Assembly: GCF_008932115.1 (NCBI RefSeq)
Contig: NZ_CP044544.1
Span: 205,308-269,307, forward strand
Direction: 5' to 3'
Length of the DNA: 64,000 nucleotides
From: Bradyrhizobium betae
Lineage (GTDB): Bacteria; Pseudomonadota; Alphaproteobacteria; Rhizobiales; Xanthobacteraceae
The notes under the pieces were generated by a model, which ran no database searches, was not told the DNA's origin, and saw only the letters and a program-made list of their open reading frames with translations. The translations under genes were made by a program, and so were the position numbers. The stretch's first letter is position 1. Every line of letters starts with the position of its first letter. Shown piece after piece: positions 33,963-42,340 of this stretch.

Positions 33963-34277
33963 ATGGCCACCGAACAATATCATGAGCCCGCTGCCGAACT
34001 CTCCTCGGAGATACGCACCTTTGCGCGGATGATCACCGGGCTGGTCGAAGAAGCCGAGGCAATCGGCTGGTATGAGCAGCGAATTTCACTTGAGAAGGAC
34101 AAGGAAGCCCGTGCGATCATGGAAAATGCTCAAAAGGAGGAGTTCAAGCATTTCGGCATGGACCTGGAATTTCTACTTCGACGCAAGAAGGAGTGGCGAG
34201 AGATTCTCAAGGGCATTCTGTTCACCGACGGGGATATCGTCGAAGCGGCGGAGAAGGCCGAGAAGAAGGCAGACTGA
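33963..34277 (+). CDS. Encapsulated-ferritin-like protein (EncFtn)
   Basis: This 104-residue protein of the EncFtn family has YHEPAAELSSEIRTFARMIT, GLVEEAEAIGWYEQRISLEK, then NAQKEEFKHFGMDLEFLLRR. Glu residues of EEAEA and the Glu/His of EEFKH correspond to the diiron ligands of the annular EncFtn decamer. The C-terminal tail that targets cargo into an encapsulin is not obvious; it ends with EAAEKAEKKAD. No encapsulin shell gene is in this window. The divergent partner is mbfA, so a free ferroxidase working with an iron exporter is plausible. Confidence 0.87.
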   Translation: MATEQYHEPAAELSSEIRTFARMITGLVEEAEAIGWYEQRISLEKDKEARAIMENAQKEEFKHFGMDLEFLLRRKKEWREILKGILFTDGDIVEAAEKAEKKAD

Positions 34278-34318
34278 GACTGCGATCCATTCCTTCTCAT
34301 TGAGACTTAGATTGCCGA

Positions 34319-34852
34319 ATGACAAAACAACTCAGCTACGGAAATACCGCCAAGGTCTTCCATTGGATGATCGTGGCGCTCCTCCTGGTCCAGTTCCCGA
34401 TCGGTTGGCTGATGCCCGACATTCGGCGGGGCGCGACGCCCGGAAAAGCCATGACTTTGCACATCTCGATCGGGCTTATCATCCTGATGCTGATCGTCTT
34501 GCGCTTTGTATGGCGTCTGTTCCACCCTGTCGCACCGGCGGATACGCTGCCGCGCTGGCAGCGTCTCATGTCAGAGAACGTTCATTGGCTTCTCTATGGA
34601 TTGGTCTTTACAACCACCGTGACAGGCTGGTTCTTTGCATCGTTTAGGGGCTGGCAGATATCATTCTTTTTCGCTGTGCCGCTGCCGATGCTGACCGCTC
34701 CCGAATCCGTCGCTGGCCGCCTGATCGGTGGCTGGCATCAAACAGCCGAATGGGGACTGCTCATCGCCATCGGCATTCACGTTATTGCAGCCCTCATACA
34801 TGTCTTCGTCTTGCGCGACCGGATCATGCAGCGAATGCTTCCCGGGTCATGA
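34319..34852 (+). CDS. Cytochrome b561 (CybB-like)
   Basis: This 177-residue four-helix membrane protein has heme-ligand histidines in AKVFHWMIVALLLVQ, MTLHISIGLIILML, ENVHWLLYGLVFT and IGIHVIAALIHVF. It starts 41 bases after the EncFtn-like gene on the same strand and may supply or remove electrons for iron oxidation chemistry; the coupling is inference. The family oxidises quinol or dissipates superoxide. Confidence 0.9.
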   Translation: MTKQLSYGNTAKVFHWMIVALLLVQFPIGWLMPDIRRGATPGKAMTLHISIGLIILMLIVLRFVWRLFHPVAPADTLPRWQRLMSENVHWLLYGLVFTTTVTGWFFASFRGWQISFFFAVPLPMLTAPESVAGRLIGGWHQTAEWGLLIAIGIHVIAALIHVFVLRDRIMQRMLPGS

Positions 34853-35028
34853 TCACTTCGGGCTCCTGTCAAGGCGGCGGGCTAATTCGCTCCTAACTCT
34901 GTCGGGCTAACTGTTCTCAGGCACTTGCATCCAGACGTTCGCGCTTCGGTTAGTCACGTTGCGCAGCGGAATAGGTGCGACAAAATTTGGCCTACGGTTC
35001 CCGGATTAACGACAAGGTTGATCAAATA

Positions 35029-35778
35029 ATGGAAGCTCCTCGCAAAACAGTCAGTGTTATCGATCTTCATGCAAGCAAAGTTCCGGTAGTCACTTTGGGT
35101 TTTTGGATCATCAAGGTCGCCGCCACGACGCTCGGCGAAACTGCCGGTGATGCCGTCTTAATGTCGATGCATCTTGGCTACGCAATCGGCAGCGCGATTT
35201 TTATCAGCATCTTCGTTGCAGCCATCGCCGCACAGGTATCCGCGAAGAAATTCCACCCGTTCCTTTATTGGCCGTAATCGTTGCAACCACGACCGCGGGG
35301 TCCACCATGGCCGATTTTGCGGACCGATCGCTCGGCATCGGTTATGCCGGCGGCGCATCGATCCTTTTCCTGTTCCTCATGGCAGCCCTAGGCGTTTGGT
35401 ATTGGTCGGCCGGCTCGGTATCCGTCGACACCGTGAATTTCGCCGAAGATCGAGATGTTCTACTGGGGCGCTATTCTGTTTTCTCAAACCTGGGTACGGC
35501 GCTCGGTGATTGGATGGCTGACACGACCGGGCTCGGTTATGAAAGGGGTGCGCTCGTATTCGGTGCCGGTCTTGTCGTGATTGCTGGAGCTTATTTCTAT
35601 ACAAATGTATCACGCACCCTGCTGTTCTGGAGTGCGTTCATCCTTACGCGGCCACTGGGAGCCACCGTGGGCGACCTGCTCGATAAGCCGCTTGCTGACG
35701 GCGGCATGGCCTTTAGCCGCTTCTATCTCGGCAATTCTCGCGGCGTTTATCGTCGCCTGCATACTGCTGCTGCCGTAG
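35029..35778 (+). pseudogene. COG4705-family membrane protein, copy 4, frameshifted
   Basis: From ATG 35029 it reads KVPVVTLGFWIIKVAATTLG up to HPFLYW, then one base is lost near 35272. The next frame continues ATTTAGSTMADFADRSLGIG. Around 35440-35490 the frame shifts twice (FYWGAILFSQT is visible one frame over), then GTALGDWMADTTGLGYE and FILTRPLGATVGDLLDKP. The end SAILAAFIVACILLLP is again out of frame, stopping at 35778. Four or more single-base changes separate it from intact copy 1, its closest relative here. Confidence 0.85.
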
Positions 35779-35870
35779 AGGGCTGGCAGGCATCCAGGCG
35801 AGAGCCGAATAGAGGTAGGAACATAAACGTAATCGAGCAGCTTGCCCTGTCGGACCAGCCCTGTCAAAAA

Positions 35871-36113
35871 CACCTCAGCCGGATCGAAGGCTAGGTGCGC
35901 GGCCTTTCCAGGATGGTGGAGGAGGAGCGTTACTGCATCGACATCGTCACGCAGATTTCAGCGGTCCGTGCCGCGCTGCGGCGGGTCGAGGAAGAAGTCC
36001 TGAAAGACCATGTCTCCCACTGGGTCGAACACGCCATCGCGAGTGGCGACAAAGTAGACCAGCGAAAGAAGGTCGCCGAATTGATGGCCGTCATTGGCCG
36101 GACGGAACGATGA
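35871..36113 (+). pseudogene. CsoR/FrmR-type metal-sensing repressor with nonsense codon
   Basis: The family start HLSRIEGQVRG is here HLSRIEG-TAG-VRGLSRMVEEERYCID: a CAG-to-TAG change at 35892-35894. The remainder can restart at GTG 35895 (72 residues). The usual second metal site reads DHVSHWVEHAI, where relatives have DHVxHCVEHAI, so the cysteine needed for copper binding is Trp. Both changes argue for loss of function. It lies between COG4705 copy 4 and a multicopper oxidase, fitting a former copper-responsive unit. Confidence 0.75.
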
Positions 36114-36210
36114 GCGGCGATGCAAGTTCCATCTTGGCGGGTAAGGGCTTCTATGCACTCCCTGCCAAGAGGGATCGAATGGAACGGCGGTTGCAGCTAT
36201 TCGATCGATG

Positions 36211-37713
36211 TCAGATTGTGCGAAACTGTCCCATCATGCCGTTGTCCTCGTGCTCCAGGATATGACAGTGATACATGAATGGCGCTATTTCGGCAGGCTG
36301 ATTGAAATGCACGAGCAATTCCACCGGCGCTCTAATGACTACAGTGTCACGAGTACCGGCGTCGCGAAGAATCGGCTTGCCGCCGTTGCGACTAAGGACC
36401 TCGAACTGCACTCCGTGAATATGGAAGGGGTGGGACATCATCTCTCCCGATACTTCCCAGATTTCAGTATCACCCAGCCGGACTTTTTCGTCGATGCGGT
36501 TCATATCGAACGGACGGCCGTTGATGACCATGCCGCCACCCGAGTCCGTCCCTCCGCCCATCATACCCCCCATGCCCATTCCACCCATCCCCATATTCAG
36601 AACAAATCGGCGTCGTGTGTTGGCTTTCGACGGATCCGCACGCGGCCGTTCCACAAGGCGCTCTGGAATCTTGCTAGGCGCGCCATGGCCTCCAACGGGG
36701 TCAAACTGCAAAACTGTCTCGCCCTGACCGCCAAGAATTTCCTTCGCGAAATTGCGTGCTTTTGCCAGCGGTCCCGTCATCATCGGCATGTTGGTGTCCG
36801 GAGCCGTCTTGAGGGACACGGCTTGGCCATTCGAAAAGTCCACCAACACCTCGGCGCGCTCGCCCGGCGCAAGTGTGAGCGAGCTGACGCTGATGGGGCG
36901 ATCGAGAAGACCGCCCTCGCTTGCGATCCAGTGAAACGTTCGATTGTCGCTGAACGAAAGGTCATAGATTCTGGCATTAGACCCATTTACGAGCCGCAGA
37001 CGCACCAATCGATTTGGAACACGCGCCGTGGCGTTCGGGGTGCCATTGGACAAGATGGTATTGCCACGACGTCCCTGCATCATCGTCATCATTCCTTGCG
37101 GGACCACCATTAGCCCGTCCGCGAACTGCCTGTCTTGAATGACCACGGGAAGGTCATCGACACCGTACTCAGAGGGTAAAGCAAGAGCCCGCTCGGCCTC
37201 ATCGGTAACAAGCAGCAAGCCTGCCAGCCCGGAATACACCTGCACTCCAGTCCGCCCGTGAACGTGGGAATGATAGAACAGCGTGGCGGCTGGCTGGCGA
37301 ATAGGCAGCGCCGGACGCCAAACGTTACCAGCGGTGATGATCCGGTGGGGTCCGCCATCGAGTTCGGCTGGAATGAGAAGGCCGTGCCAATGAACCGTGG
37401 TGTCTTCGTTCAGCGTGTTGGTCACGGCAATCTCAACGTCGTCCCCCTGATAGACACGGATTGAAGGACCAAGGTAGCTCCCACTGTACCCGAGACTAGC
37501 GCTCGCTCGTCCCGGAAAGAATTCAGTCGTGCCCGCTTGCACGTGTAGCGCAACCGCGTTGCCTTCTTTCCGCGCGTCAATAAGTGGAGGCATCCGCAGG
37601 GGCTGCCGTTCCGCTGCCGCATCCGCCGCGGTCCAATCGGCATAATAGGACGTGAAGGCGCCTGCGCCGATAACCCCAGCACCGGCAAGAAAGGATCGGC
37701 GGTTGAATTTCAT
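36211..37713 (-). CDS. Multicopper oxidase (CueO/CopA-like), Tat-exported
   Basis: This 500-residue periplasmic oxidase has a Tat signal NRRSFLAGAGVIGAG. All four copper motifs are intact: TVHWHGLLIPAELDG, LFYHSHVHGRTGVQVY, SHPFHIHGVQFEV, and MYHCHILEHEDNGMM (T1 plus trinuclear ligands). A Met/Gly-rich loop MGMGGMGMGGMMGGG precedes the last domain, as in Cu(I) oxidases. It oxidises Cu(I) or another reduced metal or phenol. An ATTAG-N6-CTAAT repeat lies in its promoter region (37788-37803), the same as before the BigR-type regulator. Confidence 0.93.
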   Translation of the reverse strand: MKFNRRSFLAGAGVIGAGAFTSYYADWTAADAAAERQPLRMPPLIDARKEGNAVALHVQAGTTEFFPGRASASLGYSGSYLGPSIRVYQGDDVEIAVTNTLNEDTTVHWHGLLIPAELDGGPHRIITAGNVWRPALPIRQPAATLFYHSHVHGRTGVQVYSGLAGLLLVTDEAERALALPSEYGVDDLPVVIQDRQFADGLMVVPQGMMTMMQGRRGNTILSNGTPNATARVPNRLVRLRLVNGSNARIYDLSFSDNRTFHWIASEGGLLDRPISVSSLTLAPGERAEVLVDFSNGQAVSLKTAPDTNMPMMTGPLAKARNFAKEILGGQGETVLQFDPVGGHGAPSKIPERLVERPRADPSKANTRRRFVLNMGMGGMGMGGMMGGGTDSGGGMVINGRPFDMNRIDEKVRLGDTEIWEVSGEMMSHPFHIHGVQFEVLSRNGGKPILRDAGTRDTVVIRAPVELLVHFNQPAEIAPFMYHCHILEHEDNGMMGQFRTI

Positions 37714-37787
37714 CGGTACGCCTGCGGTTCAATGGATGTCATTCGAACGCCTACGTGCTGATGAGAAACAGATATGGCGGCCGAAAA

Positions 37788-37803
37788 ATTAGCAATATCT
37801 AAT
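37788..37803. promoter_or_regulatory. ATTAG-N6-CTAAT inverted repeat upstream of the multicopper oxidase
   Basis: ATTAG-CAATAT-CTAAT lies 75 bases before the oxidase start on the minus strand. It is the same arrangement as the site before the BigR-type gene at 37989-38004. Probably a second operator for that regulator. Confidence 0.55.
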
Positions 37804-37963
37804 ATTATATCAGAACCCTGGGCTCAATCGCGGGAGAAGAACCCAACGGTCATCCGAGATATCGACCGGGCGTCCCTTTGCGGCTAACGCGCATTTAAGG
37901 CCTGTTTCGGCCACCTTCCGTGACGCGAATAGAGTATCCGGACTGGCATCTGCACGAGGCCTC

Positions 37964-38004
37964 TTGAATTAATATCATAACACACTAAATTAGCAACTAC
38001 TAAT
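37964..38004 (+). promoter_or_regulatory. BigR-type promoter with overlapping operator
   Basis: TTGAAT (37964-37969) and TAAATT (37986-37991) make a -35/-10 pair with 16 bases between. The inverted repeat ATTAG-CAACTA-CTAAT (37989-38004) overlaps the -10. BigR is known to repress its own operon from an AT-rich palindrome over the -10, so this fits. Confidence 0.65.
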
Positions 38005-38021
38005 GCAATGCAAGTGACATA

Positions 38022-38357
38022 GTGACGACTATGCTGAATCTCGCGGACTTTGAGAAAAGCGCCATGGAAGTGGCGGGCATTCTCCGTGCGCTCGCGAACG
38101 AGCGTCGGTTGATGATTCTTTGCCAGCTGGTCGAATACGGCGAAGCGACCGTGGGTTCCCTCGTCGATGCAGTCGGCATTAGCCAATCCGCGCTGTCTCA
38201 ACATCTTGCGAAAATGCGCGACGAGGGAATCGTCACGTTTCGACGAGATTCCCACACGGTTTGGTACCGAATCGCGGACGGGCGGATTGAAGAGCTTTTT
38301 GCGACGCTTCATCGGCTGTTTTGTAAGCCGGTCAGAAAATCAGGAAAACACAAATGA
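38022..38357 (+). CDS. bigR: ArsR-family sulfide/persulfide sensor (BigR/SqrR type)
   Basis: This 111-residue winged-helix repressor has ALANERRLMILCQLVEYGEA, VGISQSALSQHLAKMRDEG (recognition helix) and IEELFATLHRLFCKP. The two cysteines, in LILC-like MILCQL and in LFCKP, match the redox pair of BigR/SqrR that forms a tetrasulfide bridge with persulfides and releases DNA. The operon behind it (rhodanese, TauE/SafE, persulfide dioxygenase) is the expected BigR regulon. The start may be GTG 38022 or ATG 38031. It overlaps the next gene by ATGA. Confidence 0.88.
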   Translation: MTTMLNLADFEKSAMEVAGILRALANERRLMILCQLVEYGEATVGSLVDAVGISQSALSQHLAKMRDEGIVTFRRDSHTVWYRIADGRIEELFATLHRLFCKPVRKSGKHK

Positions 38358-38875
38358 CCACACATCATGATCCACAGGAAGCATTGCGCTTGATCAATGA
38401 AGAGGGGGCCTTGCTCATCGACGTGCGCGAACCGGACGAACATGCGCGCGAGCGTATCCCAAATGCCAAGCTTGTTCCATTGTCCCGCCTTACCGTTCCG
38501 CTGGATCGGCACGAGGCGCAGCTGCTGATCTTTCACTGCCGGTCAGGAAGCCGAACCGGTGCAGCGGCGGAAAAGCTCGCGGTCGCTGCCGGCGGCGACG
38601 CACACATTCTACGTGGCGGACTGAACGCCTGGAAAGCGGCCGGGCTGCCGGTTCTCAAGGATACCCGCCGGCCGATCGAAATAATGCGGCAGGTGCAGAT
38701 CGCGGCAGGCAGTCTCGTGATTCTTGGCGTTGGTTTGGGCGCGCTGCTGCATCCGGGATTCTACGCCCTATCGGGATTCGTCGGCGCCGGTCTGGTCATC
38801 GCCGGGAGCACCGGCACCTGCGTTATGGCCCGAATTCTCGCGTTTGCTCCGTGGAATCGAATGGCTCAGGCGTAA
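38354..38875 (+). CDS. Rhodanese domain with two-helix membrane tail
   Basis: This 173-residue protein has a rhodanese domain (LLIDVREPDEHARERIPNA, active Cys in LIFHCRSGSRTGAAAEKLA, LRGGLNAWKAAGLPV). A DUF2892-like C-terminal part follows with two helices (AAGSLVILGVGLGALLHPG and LSGFVGAGLVIAGSTGTC) and a conserved final Cys-containing STGTCVMARIL. It transfers sulfane sulfur at the membrane, probably handing it to or from the neighbouring transporter and dioxygenase. Confidence 0.9.
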   Translation: MTTHHDPQEALRLINEEGALLIDVREPDEHARERIPNAKLVPLSRLTVPLDRHEAQLLIFHCRSGSRTGAAAEKLAVAAGGDAHILRGGLNAWKAAGLPVLKDTRRPIEIMRQVQIAAGSLVILGVGLGALLHPGFYALSGFVGAGLVIAGSTGTCVMARILAFAPWNRMAQA

Positions 38876-38894
38876 CAGGGAGCGTTGCTGAGCC

Positions 38895-39695
38895 ATGATG
38901 GACTTTCCCGTCGGCATTTCGACAACGATTTCGGGCGGAATTGTTGGTCTGGTGCTCGGCCTTGTCGGGGGCGGCGGTTCTATCCTCGCAGTTCCTCTTC
39001 TGGTTTACGCTGTCGGGGTCACGTCGCCACATGTCGCTATCGGCACAAGTGCTATTGCGGTCTCACTGAGCGCACTCGGCAACGTGGTGAGCCATGCCCG
39101 CGCCGGAAATGTGAAGTGGCGCTGTGCGGCCGTCTTTGCGTCAGCCGGCGTGTTCGGGGCGGTTGCGGGCTCTACGGTGGCCAAAGCGCTCGATGGGCAG
39201 AAACTCCTGGTCCTGTTCGGCGCGCTGATGATCATCGTGGGAATCACCATGCTGCGCAGCCGCAGTACGGCGGGGAATCCGGAGGTGCGATTGTCGATGA
39301 CAACGGCACGCGAGCTTTTACCGCTGCTGCTGGGCATCGGTTTTGCGGTCGGACTGTTGTCGGGTTTCTTCGGAATTGGAGGCGGTTTCCTGATCGTGCC
39401 CGGCCTCATGCTTGCGACCGGGATGCCCCTGACGATGGCGATCGGCACCTCTCTCGTTGCCGTCGCAGCATTCGGGGCAGCAACTGCAGCGAGCTATGCA
39501 ATCTCCGGAATGATCGACTGGCCGATTGCCAGCCTGTTCGTTCTCGGCGGCCTGGTTGGCGGCGTCGCCGGTGTGGCGTTCGGAAAAGCGCTCGCAGCAA
39601 GGAAGCGGTCACTCAATCTGACGTTCGCTGGCCTGGTTATTCTGGTCGGCCTCTACGTCGTCGCGCGCGGAACGGTGACGCTGTTCGCGGCTTGA
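38895..39695 (+). CDS. TauE/SafE-family sulfur-compound exporter
   Basis: This 266-residue membrane protein has about eight helices and the repeated family motif seen as GLVLGLVGGGGSILAVPLLVY in the first half and GFFGIGGGFLIVPGLML in the second. TAIGTS-like HVAIGTSAIAVS and MAIGTSLVAVAAFG flank these. TauE/SafE proteins are thought to carry sulfite or organosulfonates across the inner membrane. It is the second sulfur gene of the BigR-type operon; in known BigR operons the same family member is present. Confidence 0.9.
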   Translation: MMDFPVGISTTISGGIVGLVLGLVGGGGSILAVPLLVYAVGVTSPHVAIGTSAIAVSLSALGNVVSHARAGNVKWRCAAVFASAGVFGAVAGSTVAKALDGQKLLVLFGALMIIVGITMLRSRSTAGNPEVRLSMTTARELLPLLLGIGFAVGLLSGFFGIGGGFLIVPGLMLATGMPLTMAIGTSLVAVAAFGAATAASYAISGMIDWPIASLFVLGGLVGGVAGVAFGKALAARKRSLNLTFAGLVILVGLYVVARGTVTLFAA

Positions 39696-39726
39696 ACATC
39701 TCTTATCTCCAGGAAAGGACGGTTGC

Positions 39727-41025
39727 ATGGTGAAGTCAGCGTTGCAGGGGCGTCCAATCGTCAAGGGGTTCTTCGACAAACGCACCTTCAGTGTGCAGTA
39801 CGTTGTCGCGGATCCCGAGACCCGGCACTGCGCCATCATCGACCCTGTTCTCGATTTTGATGAAAAGTCCGGTTCAACAGCTACGTGGTCGACCGATGAG
39901 CTACTCGATCATGTGCGGAACGAGGGCTACACGCTCGAATGGATTCTCGACACGCATCCGCATGCCGACCATTTCTCGGCAGCGGCCTATCTCAGGGGCA
40001 AAACGGGCGTCCAGACCGCGATCGGCGAAAAGGTCGTCGAAGTGCAGAAGCTCTGGAAAGAAATCTACAATTACTCCGACACCTTCCCGACCGACGGCTC
40101 GCAATGGGACAAGCTGTTCGTCGACGGCGAGCGGTTCAAAATCGGCAGTTGTGATGTCGAGGTGATGTTTACGCCGGGGCATACGCTTGCCTCGATCGCC
40201 TACGGTGTCGGAGATGCAATCTTCGTTCATGACACCCTGTTCCAACCAGACTTCGGAACGGCACGCGCCGATTTTCCGGGTGGGGATGCGCACGCACTTT
40301 GGAGAAGTATCCATAGGATTCTTGCGTTGCCAGAGGACACCAAGGTTTTCACCGGACACGACTACATGCCAGGCGGGCGCCAGCCCGCCTGGGAAAGTAC
40401 GGTGGGACAGCAGAAATCCGAAAACATTCACCTTAGAGAGGCGAAGACCGAAGCTGAGTTCGTGGCGCTTCGGCAGACTCGTGACAAGAAACTGCCTATG
40501 CCGAAACTGATATTGCAATCCCTGCAAGTGAACATTCGAGGCGGTCGGCTGCCCGATCCAGAGTCGAACGGCCGGCGTTATCTCAAAATCCCCTTGGGGC
40601 GCTCGAAAGCGCGCCCTGGAATGAAGGAGACCTCCATGAACATTAAGAGCGCAAAAGAACTCGTCGCCGAGGCCACGGCGGAGGTCGAGACGCTTTCGGC
40701 GGACGCCGCCGTGAAACTGATGGACGACCCGAATGTGGTATTCGTCGATGTCCGGGAAACCAACGAGCGACGCAAGACTGGCGTTCTCAAGGGATCGGTG
40801 CATGCCTCACGCGGATTCCTAGAATTCCATGCCGACCCCAACAGCCCAACCCATGTCAAGCCGTTGAGCAGCGGCAAGCGGCTGGTGCTCTATTGTGCTT
40901 CCGGCAACCGATCAGCGCTGGCTGCGAAGACGCTCAAGAGCATCGGTATCGCCAACGTCTCGCATGTAGCCGGTGGATTCCCGGCGATGCAAAAGGCGGG
41001 CGGCGAAACCGAAAGCGCGGCGTGA
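39727..41025 (+). CDS. blh: Persulfide dioxygenase fused in frame to a rhodanese
   Basis: The 432-residue frame has two parts. Residues 1-295 are an ETHE1/Blh-type MBL dioxygenase with metal motif DTHPHADHFSAAAYL, FTPGHTLASIAYG, HDTLFQPDFGTARADFPGG and TGHDYMPGG. It oxidises glutathione persulfide to sulfite. Residues about 304-432 are a rhodanese (FVDVRETNERRKTGVLKGS, active site LYCASGNRSALAAKTL). The linker is unnatural. Adding one G to the GGGG at 40596-40599 gives a stop overlapping ATG 40636, which has its own AAGGAG. The fusion probably arose by losing one base, or is a sequence error. Both enzymes should be active. Confidence 0.88.
   Translation: MVKSALQGRPIVKGFFDKRTFSVQYVVADPETRHCAIIDPVLDFDEKSGSTATWSTDELLDHVRNEGYTLEWILDTHPHADHFSAAAYLRGKTGVQTAIGEKVVEVQKLWKEIYNYSDTFPTDGSQWDKLFVDGERFKIGSCDVEVMFTPGHTLASIAYGVGDAIFVHDTLFQPDFGTARADFPGGDAHALWRSIHRILALPEDTKVFTGHDYMPGGRQPAWESTVGQQKSENIHLREAKTEAEFVALRQTRDKKLPMPKLILQSLQVNIRGGRLPDPESNGRRYLKIPLGRSKARPGMKETSMNIKSAKELVAEATAEVETLSADAAVKLMDDPNVVFVDVRETNERRKTGVLKGSVHASRGFLEFHADPNSPTHVKPLSSGKRLVLYCASGNRSALAAKTLKSIGIANVSHVAGGFPAMQKAGGETESAA
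40624..40629 (+). promoter_or_regulatory. Internal ribosome-binding site for the rhodanese half
   Basis: AAGGAG lies six bases before ATG 40636 (MNIKSAKELVAEA). A free 129-residue rhodanese can therefore still be made from within the fused frame, and the two activities were probably separate genes in the ancestor. Confidence 0.65.
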
Positions 41026-41073
41026 GTCGGATCGTGACGTACTAGTGCAATCTAAACAGAAGGACCCAAGACA

Positions 41074-41193
41074 ATGATGGACGGTACAGGCGGAGGAATG
41101 ATGTTTGGCATGGGCCTCACATGGATTGTCGTCATCGTGGTGCTGGTGTTGGCAGGTGCAGCGCTCGCCAAGTACCTGTCCTCTGGCCGATAA
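41074..41193 (+). CDS. 39-residue membrane peptide
   Basis: ATG 41074 begins MMDGTGGGMMFGMGLTWIVV, then IVVLVLAGAALAKYLSSGR, ending TAA 41191-41193. It has one helix with a Gly/Met-rich N-terminus and a short basic end. The spacing (49 bases after the rhodanese stop) and in-operon position support translation. Similar small Met-rich membrane peptides occur in copper and sulfur loci; no function is claimed. Confidence 0.65.
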   Translation: MMDGTGGGMMFGMGLTWIVVIVVLVLAGAALAKYLSSGR

Positions 41194-41245
41194 ACGAGAG
41201 CGTTAATTGGCGTGCGCCTGGGCCGTTCATCTCAAAGATTGAAGA

Positions 41246-41731
41246 GTGACATTTATTGCGCAATTACAGCGGTTCTCGAAAACAAACTCAAGCTTCTCGG
41301 ACCTCATTTTTCGCGGTTGCCTCAGCCTCATTTTCATCGTTGGCGGGCTCGGACATTTCGTGGAGCATCGTCAGATGCTTGAGCGGATAGCTGAATCGCC
41401 GTGGGCAAATACAATCAACACGATCGGCAATCCATCTGTTTTGCTCTGGGTTTCCGGAGCTATTTTCGTTCCGGCCGGGGTCGCGCTTGCTATCGGTTTT
41501 ATGACCCGGCTGTCGTCCGTCGCGCTTTTCATGACTCTGGTGCCGATTACGATTACGCTGCACGTGGCTCCCGGCCACGCCGGGCCGTTGTTCAAGAATA
41601 TAGCTATCCTTGGCGCGTTGATTCATTTCGCCTTTAACGGATCGGGTGCGATTGCAATCGACCGCGCGTTAGCTTTAGCCGTTGAACCTACTGTGGACGG
41701 GAGTGCTACGAATCGTGCGAAGGCGAGCTAG
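41246..41731 (+). CDS. DoxX-family membrane protein
   Basis: This 161-residue protein has four helices and the DoxX-type entry FRGCLSLIFIVGGLGHFVEH, then NPSVLLWVSGAIFVPAGVAL, then FMTRLSSVALFMTLVPITIT. Start at GTG 41246. DoxX/DoxD proteins include thiosulfate:quinone oxidoreductase subunits and redox-stress proteins; in this sulfur operon a role in sulfur oxidation is plausible but not shown. Confidence 0.82.
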   Translation: MTFIAQLQRFSKTNSSFSDLIFRGCLSLIFIVGGLGHFVEHRQMLERIAESPWANTINTIGNPSVLLWVSGAIFVPAGVALAIGFMTRLSSVALFMTLVPITITLHVAPGHAGPLFKNIAILGALIHFAFNGSGAIAIDRALALAVEPTVDGSATNRAKAS

Positions 41732-41919
41732 GAAATAGCTCTCGGTCGCGGCTGGAGTCACCGCGACGGCCGGTGCTGCTGCCGCCGACTGAACGCGGCT
41801 AGTGGTAGGCGTGCTGTCGTTCGACCCGAGCCATTCGCGATGTCAGTGAACCTTAGCTGTCGAACGGCGTTAACAGCGAAGCTAACCCCGCATATTTTAC
41901 CGCGCCTGGAGAAACGCTC

Positions 41920-42330
41920 ATGAGCTACCATTTTTCTAAGACTGTCGATTTGCCGATGGAAGCCGCCGTTTCTGCGACTACCGAAGCCTTGAAGAAACAT
42001 GGTTTTGGTGTGCTCACCGAGATTGATGTGCAGCAAACATTAAAGAAGAAGCTGGATGTGGACTTTCATCCTTACCGTATCCTGGGCGCTTGCAACCCAA
42101 AAATGGCGTACCAAGCGCTCCAGGCTGAGGATAAAATCGGCACCATGCTTCCTTGCAATGTTGTCCTGCAAGAGCGTGATTCGGGTCGTACTGAAATTTC
42201 AGCTGTGGATCCGGTAGCGTCTATGCAAGCAATCGAGAACCCCAAGCTCGCTGGAATTGCAGCAAGCGTCCGCGCTGCGCTGCAGGAAGTAATTGCAGAC
42301 ATTGGAGCCAAGCAAGCTCCGCCAGCGTAG
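41920..42330 (+). CDS. Cytosolic DUF302 protein
   Basis: This 136-residue DUF302 domain has no signal peptide: MSYHFSKTVDLPMEAAVSAT, then HGFGVLTEIDVQQTLKKKLD, then RILGACNPKMAYQALQAEDK, then GTMLPCNVVLQE. The two Cys (GACNP and LPCNV) are typical of this subgroup, commonly found with persulfide dioxygenases and rhodaneses. The site where it acts is unknown; a sulfur-carrier role through GAC and PC is a hypothesis. Confidence 0.88.
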   Translation: MSYHFSKTVDLPMEAAVSATTEALKKHGFGVLTEIDVQQTLKKKLDVDFHPYRILGACNPKMAYQALQAEDKIGTMLPCNVVLQERDSGRTEISAVDPVASMQAIENPKLAGIAASVRAALQEVIADIGAKQAPPA

Positions 42331-42340
42331 CGGAGGTCGA

